Part shown: positions 27,413 through 35,806 of the stretch, one piece after another
Position numbering within the stretch: position 1 is the first letter of the stretch
Layout: every line of letters begins with the position of its first letter
NCBI RefSeq assembly: GCF_014642875.1
Contig: NZ_BMJC01000001.1
Span: 539,335 to 603,334, forward strand
Origin: Puia dinghuensis
Lineage (GTDB): Bacteria > Bacteroidota > Bacteroidia > Chitinophagales > Chitinophagaceae
Length of the DNA: 64,000 nt
Reading direction: 5' to 3'
Position numbers and translations under genes: made by a program
Notes under the pieces: generated by a model
Databases searched by the model: none
Told to the model about the DNA's origin: nothing
The model's input: the letters and a program-made list of their open reading frames with translations, nothing else

Positions 27413-27910
27413 TTAGGGCTGAACGATGTACGAAGTATTGAAATTACCGTTGGTAACCACGACGCTGTCATTGTTAGCTAACGTATTGTAAAGGGTGCCG
27501 GTGAAGTTTCCCGCGATCTTGTGGTTCGTGGAATCCAGTGAAGTGACGGTCAGGGATGCGTGGCCGGTACCGTAGCCGGCATAGTAATCCTTGCCGTTGA
27601 GGTGATAATAGTCGATGGCAACAGGGAAACCGGTGGCATTGCTGGAAATCGCCGTGTTGAGGGTGAACGGAGGTTGTATGATAATACTCATTACCACCGT
27701 ATCATGGTTATTGATGGAATAGCCGCCAAGTTCAAAAATGGTACTGTCCGTGGAATACCAGGCGGTGGTAACGCTGGAACTGAAACCAACCCCGCCGACG
27801 TTGGCGGAAATGGCAGCGGAATTGGTGTTGCTTTTTTTACAGCTGGTGGTGAGAAGGAAAAGGGCGGTCACGGCAGAGATGGCGACAAGGGTAAATTTTT
27901 TAAACTGCAT
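27413..27910 (-). CDS. Small lipoprotein, paralogue 2
   Basis: A 165-residue lipoprotein, start at 27910 (MQFKKFTLVAIS, lipobox TTSC). Its C-terminal third (VTSLDSTNHKIAGNFTG, then NDSVVVTNGNFNTSYIVQP) aligns without gaps to the neighbour at 26872, while the N-terminal part after the lipobox has diverged. The predicted fold is mainly beta strands. No known domain was recognised with confidence; the shape recalls the small uncharacterised lipoproteins common in Chitinophagaceae. A strong terminator follows the gene. It diverges from dusB across about 100 bases. Confidence 0.8.
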   Translation of the reverse strand: MQFKKFTLVAISAVTALFLLTTSCKKSNTNSAAISANVGGVGFSSSVTTAWYSTDSTIFELGGYSINNHDTVVMSIIIQPPFTLNTAISSNATGFPVAIDYYHLNGKDYYAGYGTGHASLTVTSLDSTNHKIAGNFTGTLYNTLANNDSVVVTNGNFNTSYIVQP

Positions 27911-27999
27911 AGTCAGGAATTTTTTATAGGAAATTGTGTTACGCGCTAAAAACGCGGTTGCTACCGGTTTATTGCTATTCATGGATAGCCGATTTCCAT

Positions 28000-28007
28000 T
28001 AATTTTG
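28000..28007 (+). promoter_or_regulatory. Candidate -7 promoter box for dusB (TAATTTTG)
   Basis: It matches TAnnTTTG and ends four bases before the dusB ATG, which would imply a leaderless or nearly leaderless message. A TTG lies at 27972-27974 with a 25-base spacer, longer than usual, so the promoter is tentative. Confidence 0.3.
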
Positions 28008-28011
28008 CCCA

Positions 28012-29049
28012 ATGGTCTCGATCGGAAATATTGTCCTCACGGAGTCGCCGCTGTTGCTGGCGCCCATGGAAGACGTCAGCGATCCGCCCTTTAGGGCTGT
28101 TTGCAAAGCTTTTGGGGCTGATCTCACCTATACGGAATTTATTTCGAGCGAGAGCCTGGTCAAAGGGGCGATCCGCAGCCGCAGGAAACTGGACATCTTT
28201 GCGAACGAGCGGCCGGTGGGCATCCAACTGTATGGCGGCGACGAAGACAGCCTGGCGCTCGCATCTGCCATCGTAGAAGCTACGAACCCTTCCTTGTTGG
28301 ACATCAATTTCGGCTGCCCGGTGAAAGGCGTTGTCGGCCGCGGCGCCGGGGCAGGGGTATTGCGCGACCCGGACAGGATGGTACGGTTGACGGAGGCCTG
28401 TGTGCGATCGACCCGGCTGCCAGTGACGGTGAAGACCCGGCTGGGGTGGGATGAGGGTTCCAAAAACATCCTGGATGTAGCCGAAAGATTGCAGGATGCC
28501 GGGATCCAGGCCTTGACCATCCACGGCAGGACACGGTGTCAATTATACAAGGGCGAAGCCGACTGGGACCTCATCGGGAAAGTAAAGAACAATCCCCGGA
28601 TGCGAATCCCCATCTTTGGCAATGGGGATATCGACAGTCCGCAGAAAGCGCTGGAATATACCAACCGTTATGGAGTGGATGGCATCATGATCGGCAGGGC
28701 CGCGATTGGGTATCCCTTCATCTTCCGGGAAATAAAACACTACCGGTTGACGGGGGAAATGCCGCCGGCGCCTACCGTCGAAGAGCGAGTGGCTGTGTGT
28801 CGGATGCACCTTGAAGGAGCCTTATCCTGGAACGGTCCGGCACAGGGTTTGAACGAAATGCGCGGTCGCTACGCCCACTATCTCAAAGGGCTGCCGGGCA
28901 TCCAGGAGTATGTCCGCCGGCTGGTGCGGTTGCCGGATGCGGACAGCGTTGCAGCGCTACTAAGTAAAATAGAAGCAAGCTATTGCGGCTATGTGACGGA
29001 GGCTCACCCGATAAAACTGGTGGATTATCATGCAAATTGCGCCTTGTAG
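28012..29049 (+). CDS. dusB: tRNA-dihydrouridine synthase (DusB type)
   Basis: It reduces uridine to dihydrouridine in the D-loop of tRNAs with FMN and NADPH, in the cytoplasm. At 345 residues it has the standard length. The N-terminal TIM barrel starts LLLAPMEDVSDPPFR, as in DusB. The catalytic Cys lies in INFGCPVKGVVGRGAGAGVL, and the FMN phosphate site in IPIFGNGDI and IGRAAIG is intact. It is flanked by secreted-protein genes on both sides and has no functional link to them. The tight DusB-like N-terminus makes DusA or DusC less likely. Confidence 0.93.
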   Translation: MVSIGNIVLTESPLLLAPMEDVSDPPFRAVCKAFGADLTYTEFISSESLVKGAIRSRRKLDIFANERPVGIQLYGGDEDSLALASAIVEATNPSLLDINFGCPVKGVVGRGAGAGVLRDPDRMVRLTEACVRSTRLPVTVKTRLGWDEGSKNILDVAERLQDAGIQALTIHGRTRCQLYKGEADWDLIGKVKNNPRMRIPIFGNGDIDSPQKALEYTNRYGVDGIMIGRAAIGYPFIFREIKHYRLTGEMPPAPTVEERVAVCRMHLEGALSWNGPAQGLNEMRGRYAHYLKGLPGIQEYVRRLVRLPDADSVAALLSKIEASYCGYVTEAHPIKLVDYHANCAL

Positions 29050-29072
29050 GTTCATAAAAGGCCCTACCTTTA
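29044..29072 (+). promoter_or_regulatory. Candidate promoter of the GH30 pair
   Basis: TTG at 29044-29046, then an 18-base spacer, then TACCTTTA at 29065-29072, one base off the TAnnTTTG consensus. It overlaps the end of dusB and lies 20 bases before the first GH30 ATG. Spacing is close to that reported for Bacteroidota promoters. Confidence 0.4.
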
Positions 29073-29091
29073 AGGCCCTTAAATTTCATAC

Positions 29092-30522
29092 ATGTTCAAA
29101 ACTAAAAGCCTGCTGGTAATGGCAGCGACCCTGGCAGGGTCGCTGGCCATGGGACAGCAAAAAACGATCACTGTCTACACGACTGCCGCCAACACCTCTT
29201 TACGCTTAACCGAGAACGGGAAATTAGATTTCTCCCCTGGCCGGCAACCGCTGGAGACCGAACCCTTTGTTCTTGTCGACCCTTCTTCTCCCTTTCAGGC
29301 CATCATCGGCATCGGAGGCGCGCTGACAGACGCCTCGGCCGAGACCTTTGCCAAATTGCCAAAGGACAAGCAACAGCAGCTGATGACCGCTTATTACAGC
29401 ACCAGTACCGGCATCGGGTATACGATGGCCAGGACCAACATGCAAAGCTGTGACTTCTCCAGCGGCAGCTATAGCTATGTTGCCGACAACGATGCCGTTT
29501 TAAAGACCTTTAGCGTAGCCCACGACGAACAATTCAAGATACCGCTGATCAAACAGGCGCTGGCCGCTTCCGGCGGGAAATTAAAATTATTTGTTTCCCC
29601 CTGGAGTCCGCCCGCCTGGATGAAGGACAACAATAGTGTTACCGGCGGGGGTAAGTTGAAACCCGATATGGACCAGGCCTGGGCCAATTTCTTTGTGAAA
29701 TTCATCAAGACCTATGAGGCCATGGGTATCCCGGTGTGGGGGCTTACGGTGCAGAACGAGCCGATGGCAAAACAGAAATGGGAGTCCTGTATCTTCACCG
29801 CGGAAGACGAACGCGATTTTATCAAGAACTTCCTCGGACCCACGTTGCAAAAAGCGGGGCTTGGGGAGAAGAAGCTCATCGCCTGGGACCACAACCGGGA
29901 CCTCATCTACCAGCGCGCCAGCACGATACTGGAAGACCCTGCAGCGGCAAAATATGTCTGGGGCATCGGCTTTCACTGGTACGAGACCTGGACGGGCGGC
30001 CCCATGCTGTTCAACAATGTCCAGCTTACCCATCAGGCTTTCCCGTCGAAGAACCTCATTTTTACCGAAGGCTGCAAAGAGAGTTTTGTGTTTGACAGCC
30101 TCCAGGCCTGGTGGCTGGGCGAAAAGTATGGCTATTCCATGATCAACGATTTCAATGACGGCGCAACGGCCTGGACGGACTGGAATATCCTGCTGGACGA
30201 ACATGGCGGCCCCAACCATGTCGGCAATTTCTGCTTTGCCCCGGTGCATGCCGACACGCGGAACGGACAACTCATCTATACCAATGCCTTCTATTATATC
30301 GGGCATTTTTCAAAATTTGTCCGGCCGGGCGCCAGGCGCATCGCGGTATCCACCAACCGGGCCACGTTACAAACCACGGCGTTTGTGAACAATGATGGCA
30401 GCATCGTTGTCATTGTCATGAATACGACGGATGCGCCGATGTCTTATCATTTGATGTTGAAAGGACAGTCTGCCGCCGCCGAAAGTTTGCCACATTCTAT
30501 CGTCACGTTAATTATCAAATAA
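29092..30522 (+). CDS. Secreted GH30-family glycoside hydrolase 1
   Basis: A 476-residue exported retaining glycosidase of clan GH-A. The signal peptide ends AMGQ. The N-terminal strand of the side domain is followed by the GH30 signature IIGIGGALTDASAETF. The acid/base Glu223 lies in LTVQNEP and the nucleophile Glu326 in LIFTEGC. The C-terminal beta-sandwich contains SKFVRPGARRI, typical of the family. GH30 members include beta-1,6-glucanases, beta-1,6-galactanases and glucosylceramidase-like enzymes; the subfamily cannot be fixed by eye. It overlaps the second GH30 gene by one base (TAATG). Confidence 0.93.
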   Translation: MFKTKSLLVMAATLAGSLAMGQQKTITVYTTAANTSLRLTENGKLDFSPGRQPLETEPFVLVDPSSPFQAIIGIGGALTDASAETFAKLPKDKQQQLMTAYYSTSTGIGYTMARTNMQSCDFSSGSYSYVADNDAVLKTFSVAHDEQFKIPLIKQALAASGGKLKLFVSPWSPPAWMKDNNSVTGGGKLKPDMDQAWANFFVKFIKTYEAMGIPVWGLTVQNEPMAKQKWESCIFTAEDERDFIKNFLGPTLQKAGLGEKKLIAWDHNRDLIYQRASTILEDPAAAKYVWGIGFHWYETWTGGPMLFNNVQLTHQAFPSKNLIFTEGCKESFVFDSLQAWWLGEKYGYSMINDFNDGATAWTDWNILLDEHGGPNHVGNFCFAPVHADTRNGQLIYTNAFYYIGHFSKFVRPGARRIAVSTNRATLQTTAFVNNDGSIVVIVMNTTDAPMSYHLMLKGQSAAAESLPHSIVTLIIK

Positions 30523-31934
30523 TGATATCTGTTCTTAGGACGGCCCTGACAGGGGCTGTGCTCAGCTGTACCTTGGGAACTGTTTACGCGCAAAAGGACA
30601 AACAGGTGACCATCTGGCTCACCGACGCTTCGCAGTCGGTGTTCTTTCAGCAACAAGCGGACGGGCAGCTGGAGAAAGGCAGCTCTTTCCCATCCGATCC
30701 GGTGATCGCCATCGATGAAAAAAAGACCTTTCAGCATGTCGATGGTTTTGGCTGGGCCCTGACGGGTGGTAGTGCACAGCATATCATGCAGATGAGCCCT
30801 GCGGCCCGGACGGCCCTGTTGAAGGAGCTTTTTACGACAGACAGCAATCACATCGGGGGAAGCTATCTGCGGGTGAGCATTGGCGCATCCGACCTCAGCG
30901 ATCATGTTTTTTCCTATGACGACCTGCCGGCAGGGCAGACCGACACGGCGCTGACACATTTCGATCTGGGGCCGGACAAGAAGGATGTGATCCCCGTTCT
31001 GCAGCAGATTATCCAGGTGAATCCCGAGATCAAGATACTGGGCTCCCCCTGGTCGGCGCCTGCCTGGATGAAGAACAACCATGACACCCGCGGCGGCAGC
31101 CTGTTGCCGCAGTATTATTCCGTATATGCCAACTACCTGGTGAAATACATCCTTCAGATGCAGCAGCAGGGCATCGGCATCGATGCTTTGACGGTGCAGA
31201 ACGAACCCTTGCATCCCGGAAACAATCCCAGCATGTATATGCCGGCGGCAGCGGAAGCGGCGTTTGTCAAACTCCTGGGACCCGCCATCGACAGAGAGCG
31301 GCTGGATACCAAGATCATCGTCTACGACCATAATGCAGACCGGCCGGATTACCCGGATTCCATATACCATGACCCCGGTGCGGCGAAATGGGTGGATGGA
31401 GCGGCTTTTCACTTATACGGCGGGAAGATCGAAGCCCTGACGCCGCTGCATGATTCTTTTCCTGACAAGAATCTCTATTTCACCGAGCAGTGGGTTGGCG
31501 CGCCCGGTGATTTTGCAAAGGACATTCCCGAGCATGTCGACAAGCTCATCGTCGGGGCGATGCGTAATTGGTGTAAGACGGTGATCGAATGGAATCTCGC
31601 AGCCAATTCCAAATGGGAGCCGCATACCGATCGCGGTGGTTGTGACCGGTGCCTGGGGGCCGTCACCATCGATGGGGATGTGGTAAAGCGTAACCCGGCC
31701 TATTATATCATCGCGCATGCCGCCAAATATGTCCGGCCGGGATCGTCGCGCATCGTTTCCAATTCAGATGAGACGCTGCCCAATGTGGCTTTCCGTACGC
31801 CGACGGGGCAGGCGGTGCTTGTCGTGCTGAACAACACGGCCGCGCAAAAAGGATTTACGATAGAGCTGCGAGGCAAGCGACTCCATACAACGCTGAACGG
31901 CGGCGCAGTCGCGACCTACGTCTTCCAACTCTAG
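30522..31934 (+). CDS. Secreted GH30-family glycoside hydrolase 2
   Basis: A 470-residue GH30 paralogue of the preceding gene, clearly diverged from it. The signal peptide ends VYAQ. Family motifs are DGFGWALTGGSAQ, the acid/base Glu228 in LTVQNEP and the nucleophile Glu322 in LYFTEQW; the C-terminal AAKYVRPGSSRI closes the beta domain. Its ATG shares a base with the previous stop, so the two are translated together and may attack different linkages of one polymer. Its 3' end meets the convergent arabinofuranosidase gene with one base between stops. Confidence 0.93.
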   Translation: MISVLRTALTGAVLSCTLGTVYAQKDKQVTIWLTDASQSVFFQQQADGQLEKGSSFPSDPVIAIDEKKTFQHVDGFGWALTGGSAQHIMQMSPAARTALLKELFTTDSNHIGGSYLRVSIGASDLSDHVFSYDDLPAGQTDTALTHFDLGPDKKDVIPVLQQIIQVNPEIKILGSPWSAPAWMKNNHDTRGGSLLPQYYSVYANYLVKYILQMQQQGIGIDALTVQNEPLHPGNNPSMYMPAAAEAAFVKLLGPAIDRERLDTKIIVYDHNADRPDYPDSIYHDPGAAKWVDGAAFHLYGGKIEALTPLHDSFPDKNLYFTEQWVGAPGDFAKDIPEHVDKLIVGAMRNWCKTVIEWNLAANSKWEPHTDRGGCDRCLGAVTIDGDVVKRNPAYYIIAHAAKYVRPGSSRIVSNSDETLPNVAFRTPTGQAVLVVLNNTAAQKGFTIELRGKRLHTTLNGGAVATYVFQL

Positions 31935-31935
31935 C

Positions 31936-34626
31936 CTATTTTTTTATCCATACGATGGAGACTGGCGGCTTGTTGCCATTCTCAGGTGTCGGTGTCGGCG
32001 CTACCCGGTTCATGCGGGCGTAGTTAGGCACGGCCACCAGCGGCGATCCATCTGCCCATTTTCCTTTTATGACCATGACCCCATGCAACAGCTGCTGATC
32101 CCACTCGACCGTCAGCGGAAGAGGTCCGATGGACTGGTTGATGTCCTTGTTGTCGGCGGCCTCGACGTTATAGAGCAGGGGGCCATAGCGCAGGGCGACA
32201 CGACCACGATCGGCTGCGATCTTATCATCAGCGGTCACCTGCTGGATGGCCATCGGTAATTCCAACATTATCTTATCGCCTTTCTTCCATGTGCGGCGAA
32301 TGATGGCATACCCGTGTTCGATGGCGGGTTTCAGCGACTGGCCATTGACGGAAAGCGAGACCAGGCCGCTCACCTGTGGCTGTGGAGTGTAGAGCTCGCT
32401 TGTAGTGCGGTTGGGTACCCGGACATAGACCGTGAAGTTGGCCGCCTTTGCCGGGTTGACGGTGATGGCCACCTTGCCACTCCAGGGATAGTCGGTCTGC
32501 TGTACCATCTCGACATCCGTGCCGGCTACTTTTTCCACTTTGATCCTGCTGCCTATGAAGAGGTTGACGTAGAGTCCATCGTCTCCACGGACATAGGCCC
32601 ACGTGGGCATCATCAGCAGGGTGCGGGGAATATTACCGACGCAGCAGGGACAGTCATGCCATCCATAGCGGGGCTGGGATGTCGACAAAGGATTGGTATA
32701 GGTGAAGTCCTTACCGTCCAGGGAAAGGGAGCCCAGCAGGGCATTGTAAAGCGTTTCTTCATAGAGGTCGGCATACTTCGCATCATGATAGGCCAGGTTC
32801 ATTTTGTATTCGAAAAAGATGAGCCCGCAACTGGAGCAGGACTCGCAATAAGCGGAGTTGCGGAGGGAATAGTCGGGACCAAAGCCTTCGGAGGTCTCGC
32901 CACTGCCGATGCCGCCGGTGATATAATACTTCCGGTTGACCATATCATCCCATAGGGAAAGCACCGCGCTTTGATAATCCACGTCCTTCATTTCTGCGGC
33001 GACATCGGCCATCCCGGAATAGTTGTAGGTCGCACGTACAGCATGTCCTACGGCTTCGTACTGCTCCTGGACGGGGACGTGGCTCTGGTCGTATTCACTG
33101 CCGTTCTTCCGGTTGTCGAGCAGGAATTTGGCCAGGCGGATATAGTTGTCGCCATGGCCCTGGCCTTCCATATCGTTGACGAAACGGCCAAAGCGGACGA
33201 GGGCCTGTTCCATCTCCTGGTGACCGTCGTACCAGGCGATCTTCCCCGGGCCGATGTTGGCTACCCAGCAGTCGGCAAGGCGTTTGGCTGCGTTGTACAG
33301 CCGCTTGTCTTTCCCTTCCGTCAGGGTATAGTGGTTGATGGCCGATTCGATGAAATAGCCTGAGACATAGCCTTCATGGTTCCACCGGCCTTCGGGCGAC
33401 CAGCGATGATGCCAGGTGCTGGTGTCGCGGAGGGTCCAGGCCGTCTGGAGGTAGCCGTCGGGTTCCTGTGCAGCGAGGATGATCGGGATCCATCTTTCCA
33501 GCGTAGCCTTCATCTTTTCCTGTGCGGCGATGATGGCGGTGTCGCCTTTTGGATCGACCATCAGGGCTTCGCACATCGCTTCCACTGTCTGATGCACCCA
33601 GGCATTGGCGAAAACATAGCCTTTATGCTTCCCATGAGGCTCGCCACGGAGGGCTTTTGCCGCTTCGATAAAGTTATCCAGACCACCTTCGCCGGTGGTG
33701 AGGTCGGTACGTTCGCACTGGGCGATGCACCAGGGGATCCAATGGGTGATAATGACCTTGGCCCGATCGTTCCAAAGCCGGCTGTCGATGCTGTAATGTT
33801 TTGTATAGACTACATCCAGTCTTTTGGCAGGTGGTGGGAGGGCGACCCTGACGTGGACATTCTCGCTGGCGGGAAGATCTCCCTGCCAGGCCGTGTAGGT
33901 GAGGGTATAGTCTCCGGGCGTGGAAAAGGTGGCGGTGACATCGGCGGCAGTGGTGCTGCTGAAGCTGACCGTGCCGGGGCCCGAAGCTTTTGTCCATTCC
34001 ACCCGGGTGACGGGATGTACCGAGCGCGTATGGCCGGAAAGATATGTTTTGCCGTCGAGCATCACGTCGCGATCGGGGCCAGGCAACACCAGCGGGGCGA
34101 TGGGGTGGGAGTGTTCCGACTCGGCGACTGTCCATTCGGCGAGGGTGGAGTTATAGCGATCGATGGAATCCATGACGAGGCGCAGCCGGGTGGTCGTCAC
34201 TTCATCAAAGGTGGTGGAGTTGAATTTGCCGGGTTCGAGGCCGAGTCCGGCGGGGTTGTGGACGGGCTGAAAGACGGCGCCATCCCAGTATTCCACGTGA
34301 TACACGCCGGGTAGTTTTGCCAGATGGGTATAGTCCCACCAGAAGACGGCTATCTGCCGGGTAGTGACGGGTTGTTTCCATTCGTACTGTACCCACTGGT
34401 TAGCCTGGCGGTGAGGCTGGGGATAGCGGGGGTCTCCCGGTGGAGTGGGGGTTTCTCCGTCATTGAGCGTGGTGAGAATAGTGGCCGGCCGGGCCGAGCC
34501 GGTAGCGGTGGCCACGACGGCAAGATTGGCTTCACTGGTTGTCCCCGTTGTCTGGGCTGAGGCGGGCAGGAGGGCGGCGGAGAGCAAGCATGTGCCGATG
34601 CAGAGGGACAGGAGGAGGTGGTTCAT
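31936..34626 (-). CDS. Secreted GH127/GH146-type beta-L-arabinofuranosidase with N-terminal accessory domains
   Basis: An 896-residue exported enzyme that should remove beta-L-arabinofuranose, as found on plant hydroxyproline-rich glycoproteins or pectin. The signal peptide ends PASAQ. Residues about 30-165 resemble an F5/8-type carbohydrate-binding domain (VQYEWKQPVTTRQIAVFWWDY). Residues about 175-265 form an Ig-like strand domain with repeats such as DYTLTYTAW. The rest is the alpha/alpha-barrel catalytic part. The zinc-cysteine centre is present: Glu595 and Cys597 in CESCSSC, and Cys661-Cys662 in CPCCVGN, with Cys661 aligning to the known nucleophile. GH127 and GH146 cannot be separated by eye. 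Confidence 0.9.
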   Translation of the reverse strand: MNHLLLSLCIGTCLLSAALLPASAQTTGTTSEANLAVVATATGSARPATILTTLNDGETPTPPGDPRYPQPHRQANQWVQYEWKQPVTTRQIAVFWWDYTHLAKLPGVYHVEYWDGAVFQPVHNPAGLGLEPGKFNSTTFDEVTTTRLRLVMDSIDRYNSTLAEWTVAESEHSHPIAPLVLPGPDRDVMLDGKTYLSGHTRSVHPVTRVEWTKASGPGTVSFSSTTAADVTATFSTPGDYTLTYTAWQGDLPASENVHVRVALPPPAKRLDVVYTKHYSIDSRLWNDRAKVIITHWIPWCIAQCERTDLTTGEGGLDNFIEAAKALRGEPHGKHKGYVFANAWVHQTVEAMCEALMVDPKGDTAIIAAQEKMKATLERWIPIILAAQEPDGYLQTAWTLRDTSTWHHRWSPEGRWNHEGYVSGYFIESAINHYTLTEGKDKRLYNAAKRLADCWVANIGPGKIAWYDGHQEMEQALVRFGRFVNDMEGQGHGDNYIRLAKFLLDNRKNGSEYDQSHVPVQEQYEAVGHAVRATYNYSGMADVAAEMKDVDYQSAVLSLWDDMVNRKYYITGGIGSGETSEGFGPDYSLRNSAYCESCSSCGLIFFEYKMNLAYHDAKYADLYEETLYNALLGSLSLDGKDFTYTNPLSTSQPRYGWHDCPCCVGNIPRTLLMMPTWAYVRGDDGLYVNLFIGSRIKVEKVAGTDVEMVQQTDYPWSGKVAITVNPAKAANFTVYVRVPNRTTSELYTPQPQVSGLVSLSVNGQSLKPAIEHGYAIIRRTWKKGDKIMLELPMAIQQVTADDKIAADRGRVALRYGPLLYNVEAADNKDINQSIGPLPLTVEWDQQLLHGVMVIKGKWADGSPLVAVPNYARMNRVAPTPTPENGNKPPVSIVWIKK

Positions 34627-34648
34627 TTCCTTCTTAGGTATTAGGTAT

Positions 34649-34668
34649 TAAATGTACGAAAGACATTT
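34649..34668 (-). promoter_or_regulatory. Possible promoter/operator of the arabinofuranosidase gene
   Basis: On the minus strand TACATTTA (34656-34649) is one base off the -7 consensus and lies 22 bases before the ATG. It overlaps a short inverted repeat, AAATGT / ACATTT with a seven-base spacer (34650-34668). A duplicated TAGGTAT follows in the leader. Support is weak, since no well-spaced TTG was seen. Confidence 0.25.
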
Positions 34669-34754
34669 GATACCGGCTGACCAATAATTCACTGAAACCA
34701 ACCTGATTTTAACTGCCGTGAGCAATGATGGCCCGATCTGTCGCCCAGCCGTCC

Positions 34755-34785
34755 TTGCGATGGTGGGCAGATGGAGCTATCTTTG
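34755..34785 (+). promoter_or_regulatory. Bacteroidota-type promoter of the GlxA-like regulator
   Basis: TTG at 34755-34757, a 20-base spacer and a perfect TAnnTTTG box (TATCTTTG) at 34778-34785. The transcription start would fall near 34792, downstream of the ATG at 34771, which supports the ATG at 34804 as the real start of the gene. Confidence 0.6.
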
Positions 34786-34803
34786 AGGAATAATGCTGTT
34801 TCT

Positions 34804-35745
34804 ATGGCCACTACCAGTAAAGTCGTCTTCTTTGTCCCGCCCGGTGTACATCTGCTGGATATGTCGGGTCCAAGCCAGGCTTTTCTTGCGGCCGGGCAGA
34901 TGCTGGCCGGTTATCCCATCGAACATTGTTCTTTCCGGGAATCTATCATCGACTCCACCGGACTTCGCGTTTGCGGGCTTGCGCACTATAGTGCCGTCAA
35001 GCTGCAGGCAGGTGACTTTCTTTTTCTTCCGGGTTATAGCAGCCGGCTGCTGACGGCGGGCGAAGACCAAAAAGAATGGCAGGGAGTGTATGCCTGGCTG
35101 CAGCGGGAGGCGGAGAAGGGCGTGCGGCTTTGTTCTGTTTGTACGGGCGCCTTTATCCTGGCGCGGGCAGGGTTGCTCACCGGCAGGCCCTGCACCACCC
35201 ACTGGAGTCTGATCCCCTTGCTGCGAAAGGAATTCCCGGCTATCGACGTTCGGGAGGATGTCCTGTTTACCGAGGATGAGAATATCTATACGAGCGCGGG
35301 TATCAGCTCAGGCATCGACCTGGCCTTGTATCTGCTGGAGGAAGACCAGGGACCATTGCTGGCGCATAAGGTAGCCCGTGAGCTGGTGGTCTATTTCCGG
35401 CGGAGCGACCGGCATTCCCAGGAAAGTGTCTATCTCAACTATCGCAACCACCTGCACCGGGGCATCCACGAGCTACAGGACTGGCTTATAGCGAATCTTG
35501 ACACGCGGGCCACGATCGACCAGATGGCGGCGATGGTCAACATGAGCAGCCGTAATCTTACCCGCACGTTCAAAGTACAGACGGGGATCTCCATCAACCG
35601 GTATATTACCTTGTTACGGCTGGAGCTCGCGACCAGCCTCCGTTATTCGCCCGGCATCACGATGCGGGAAATCGCCAGCCGCTGTGGTTTTGCCAACGAA
35701 CGGCAATTGCAACGGATAATGAAGAGTACGGTTGTGCGGCATTAG
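34804..35745 (+). CDS. GlxA-family transcriptional regulator (DJ-1/PfpI plus AraC HTH)
   Basis: A 313-residue cytoplasmic regulator. Residues about 5-180 form a DJ-1/PfpI (class I amidotransferase-like) sensor domain with Cys113 in the nucleophile elbow LCSVCTGAFILARAG. Residues about 215-310 form an AraC-type double helix-turn-helix (TIDQMAAMVNMSSRNLTRTF and MREIASRCGFANERQLQRIMK). Family members sense small nitrogen or amino compounds, but the ligand is not predictable. It has its own promoter. It is followed 61 bases on by a ProC-like gene, which is a possible target. Confidence 0.9.
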   Translation: MATTSKVVFFVPPGVHLLDMSGPSQAFLAAGQMLAGYPIEHCSFRESIIDSTGLRVCGLAHYSAVKLQAGDFLFLPGYSSRLLTAGEDQKEWQGVYAWLQREAEKGVRLCSVCTGAFILARAGLLTGRPCTTHWSLIPLLRKEFPAIDVREDVLFTEDENIYTSAGISSGIDLALYLLEEDQGPLLAHKVARELVVYFRRSDRHSQESVYLNYRNHLHRGIHELQDWLIANLDTRATIDQMAAMVNMSSRNLTRTFKVQTGISINRYITLLRLELATSLRYSPGITMREIASRCGFANERQLQRIMKSTVVRH

Positions 35746-35782
35746 GCTGCGGCCGGACGGCGGGTTGTCCACCATTAGTGGG

Positions 35783-35790
35783 TATATTTG
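35783..35790 (+). promoter_or_regulatory. Candidate -7 promoter box (TATATTTG) for the ProC-like gene
   Basis: A perfect match to TAnnTTTG, ending 16 bases before the chosen ATG. A TTG lies 15 bases upstream (35765-35767), a spacer somewhat shorter than usual. It supports the start at 35807 over the upstream ATG at 35732. Confidence 0.4.
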
Positions 35791-35806
35791 TGTAAAATAC
35801 AACCCC

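Noticed and set aside
29050-29091. Repeated AAGGCCCT words before the first GH30 gene, considered as a dusB terminator
   Set aside because: The words are direct repeats, not complementary arms long enough for a stable stem, and there is no T-run.
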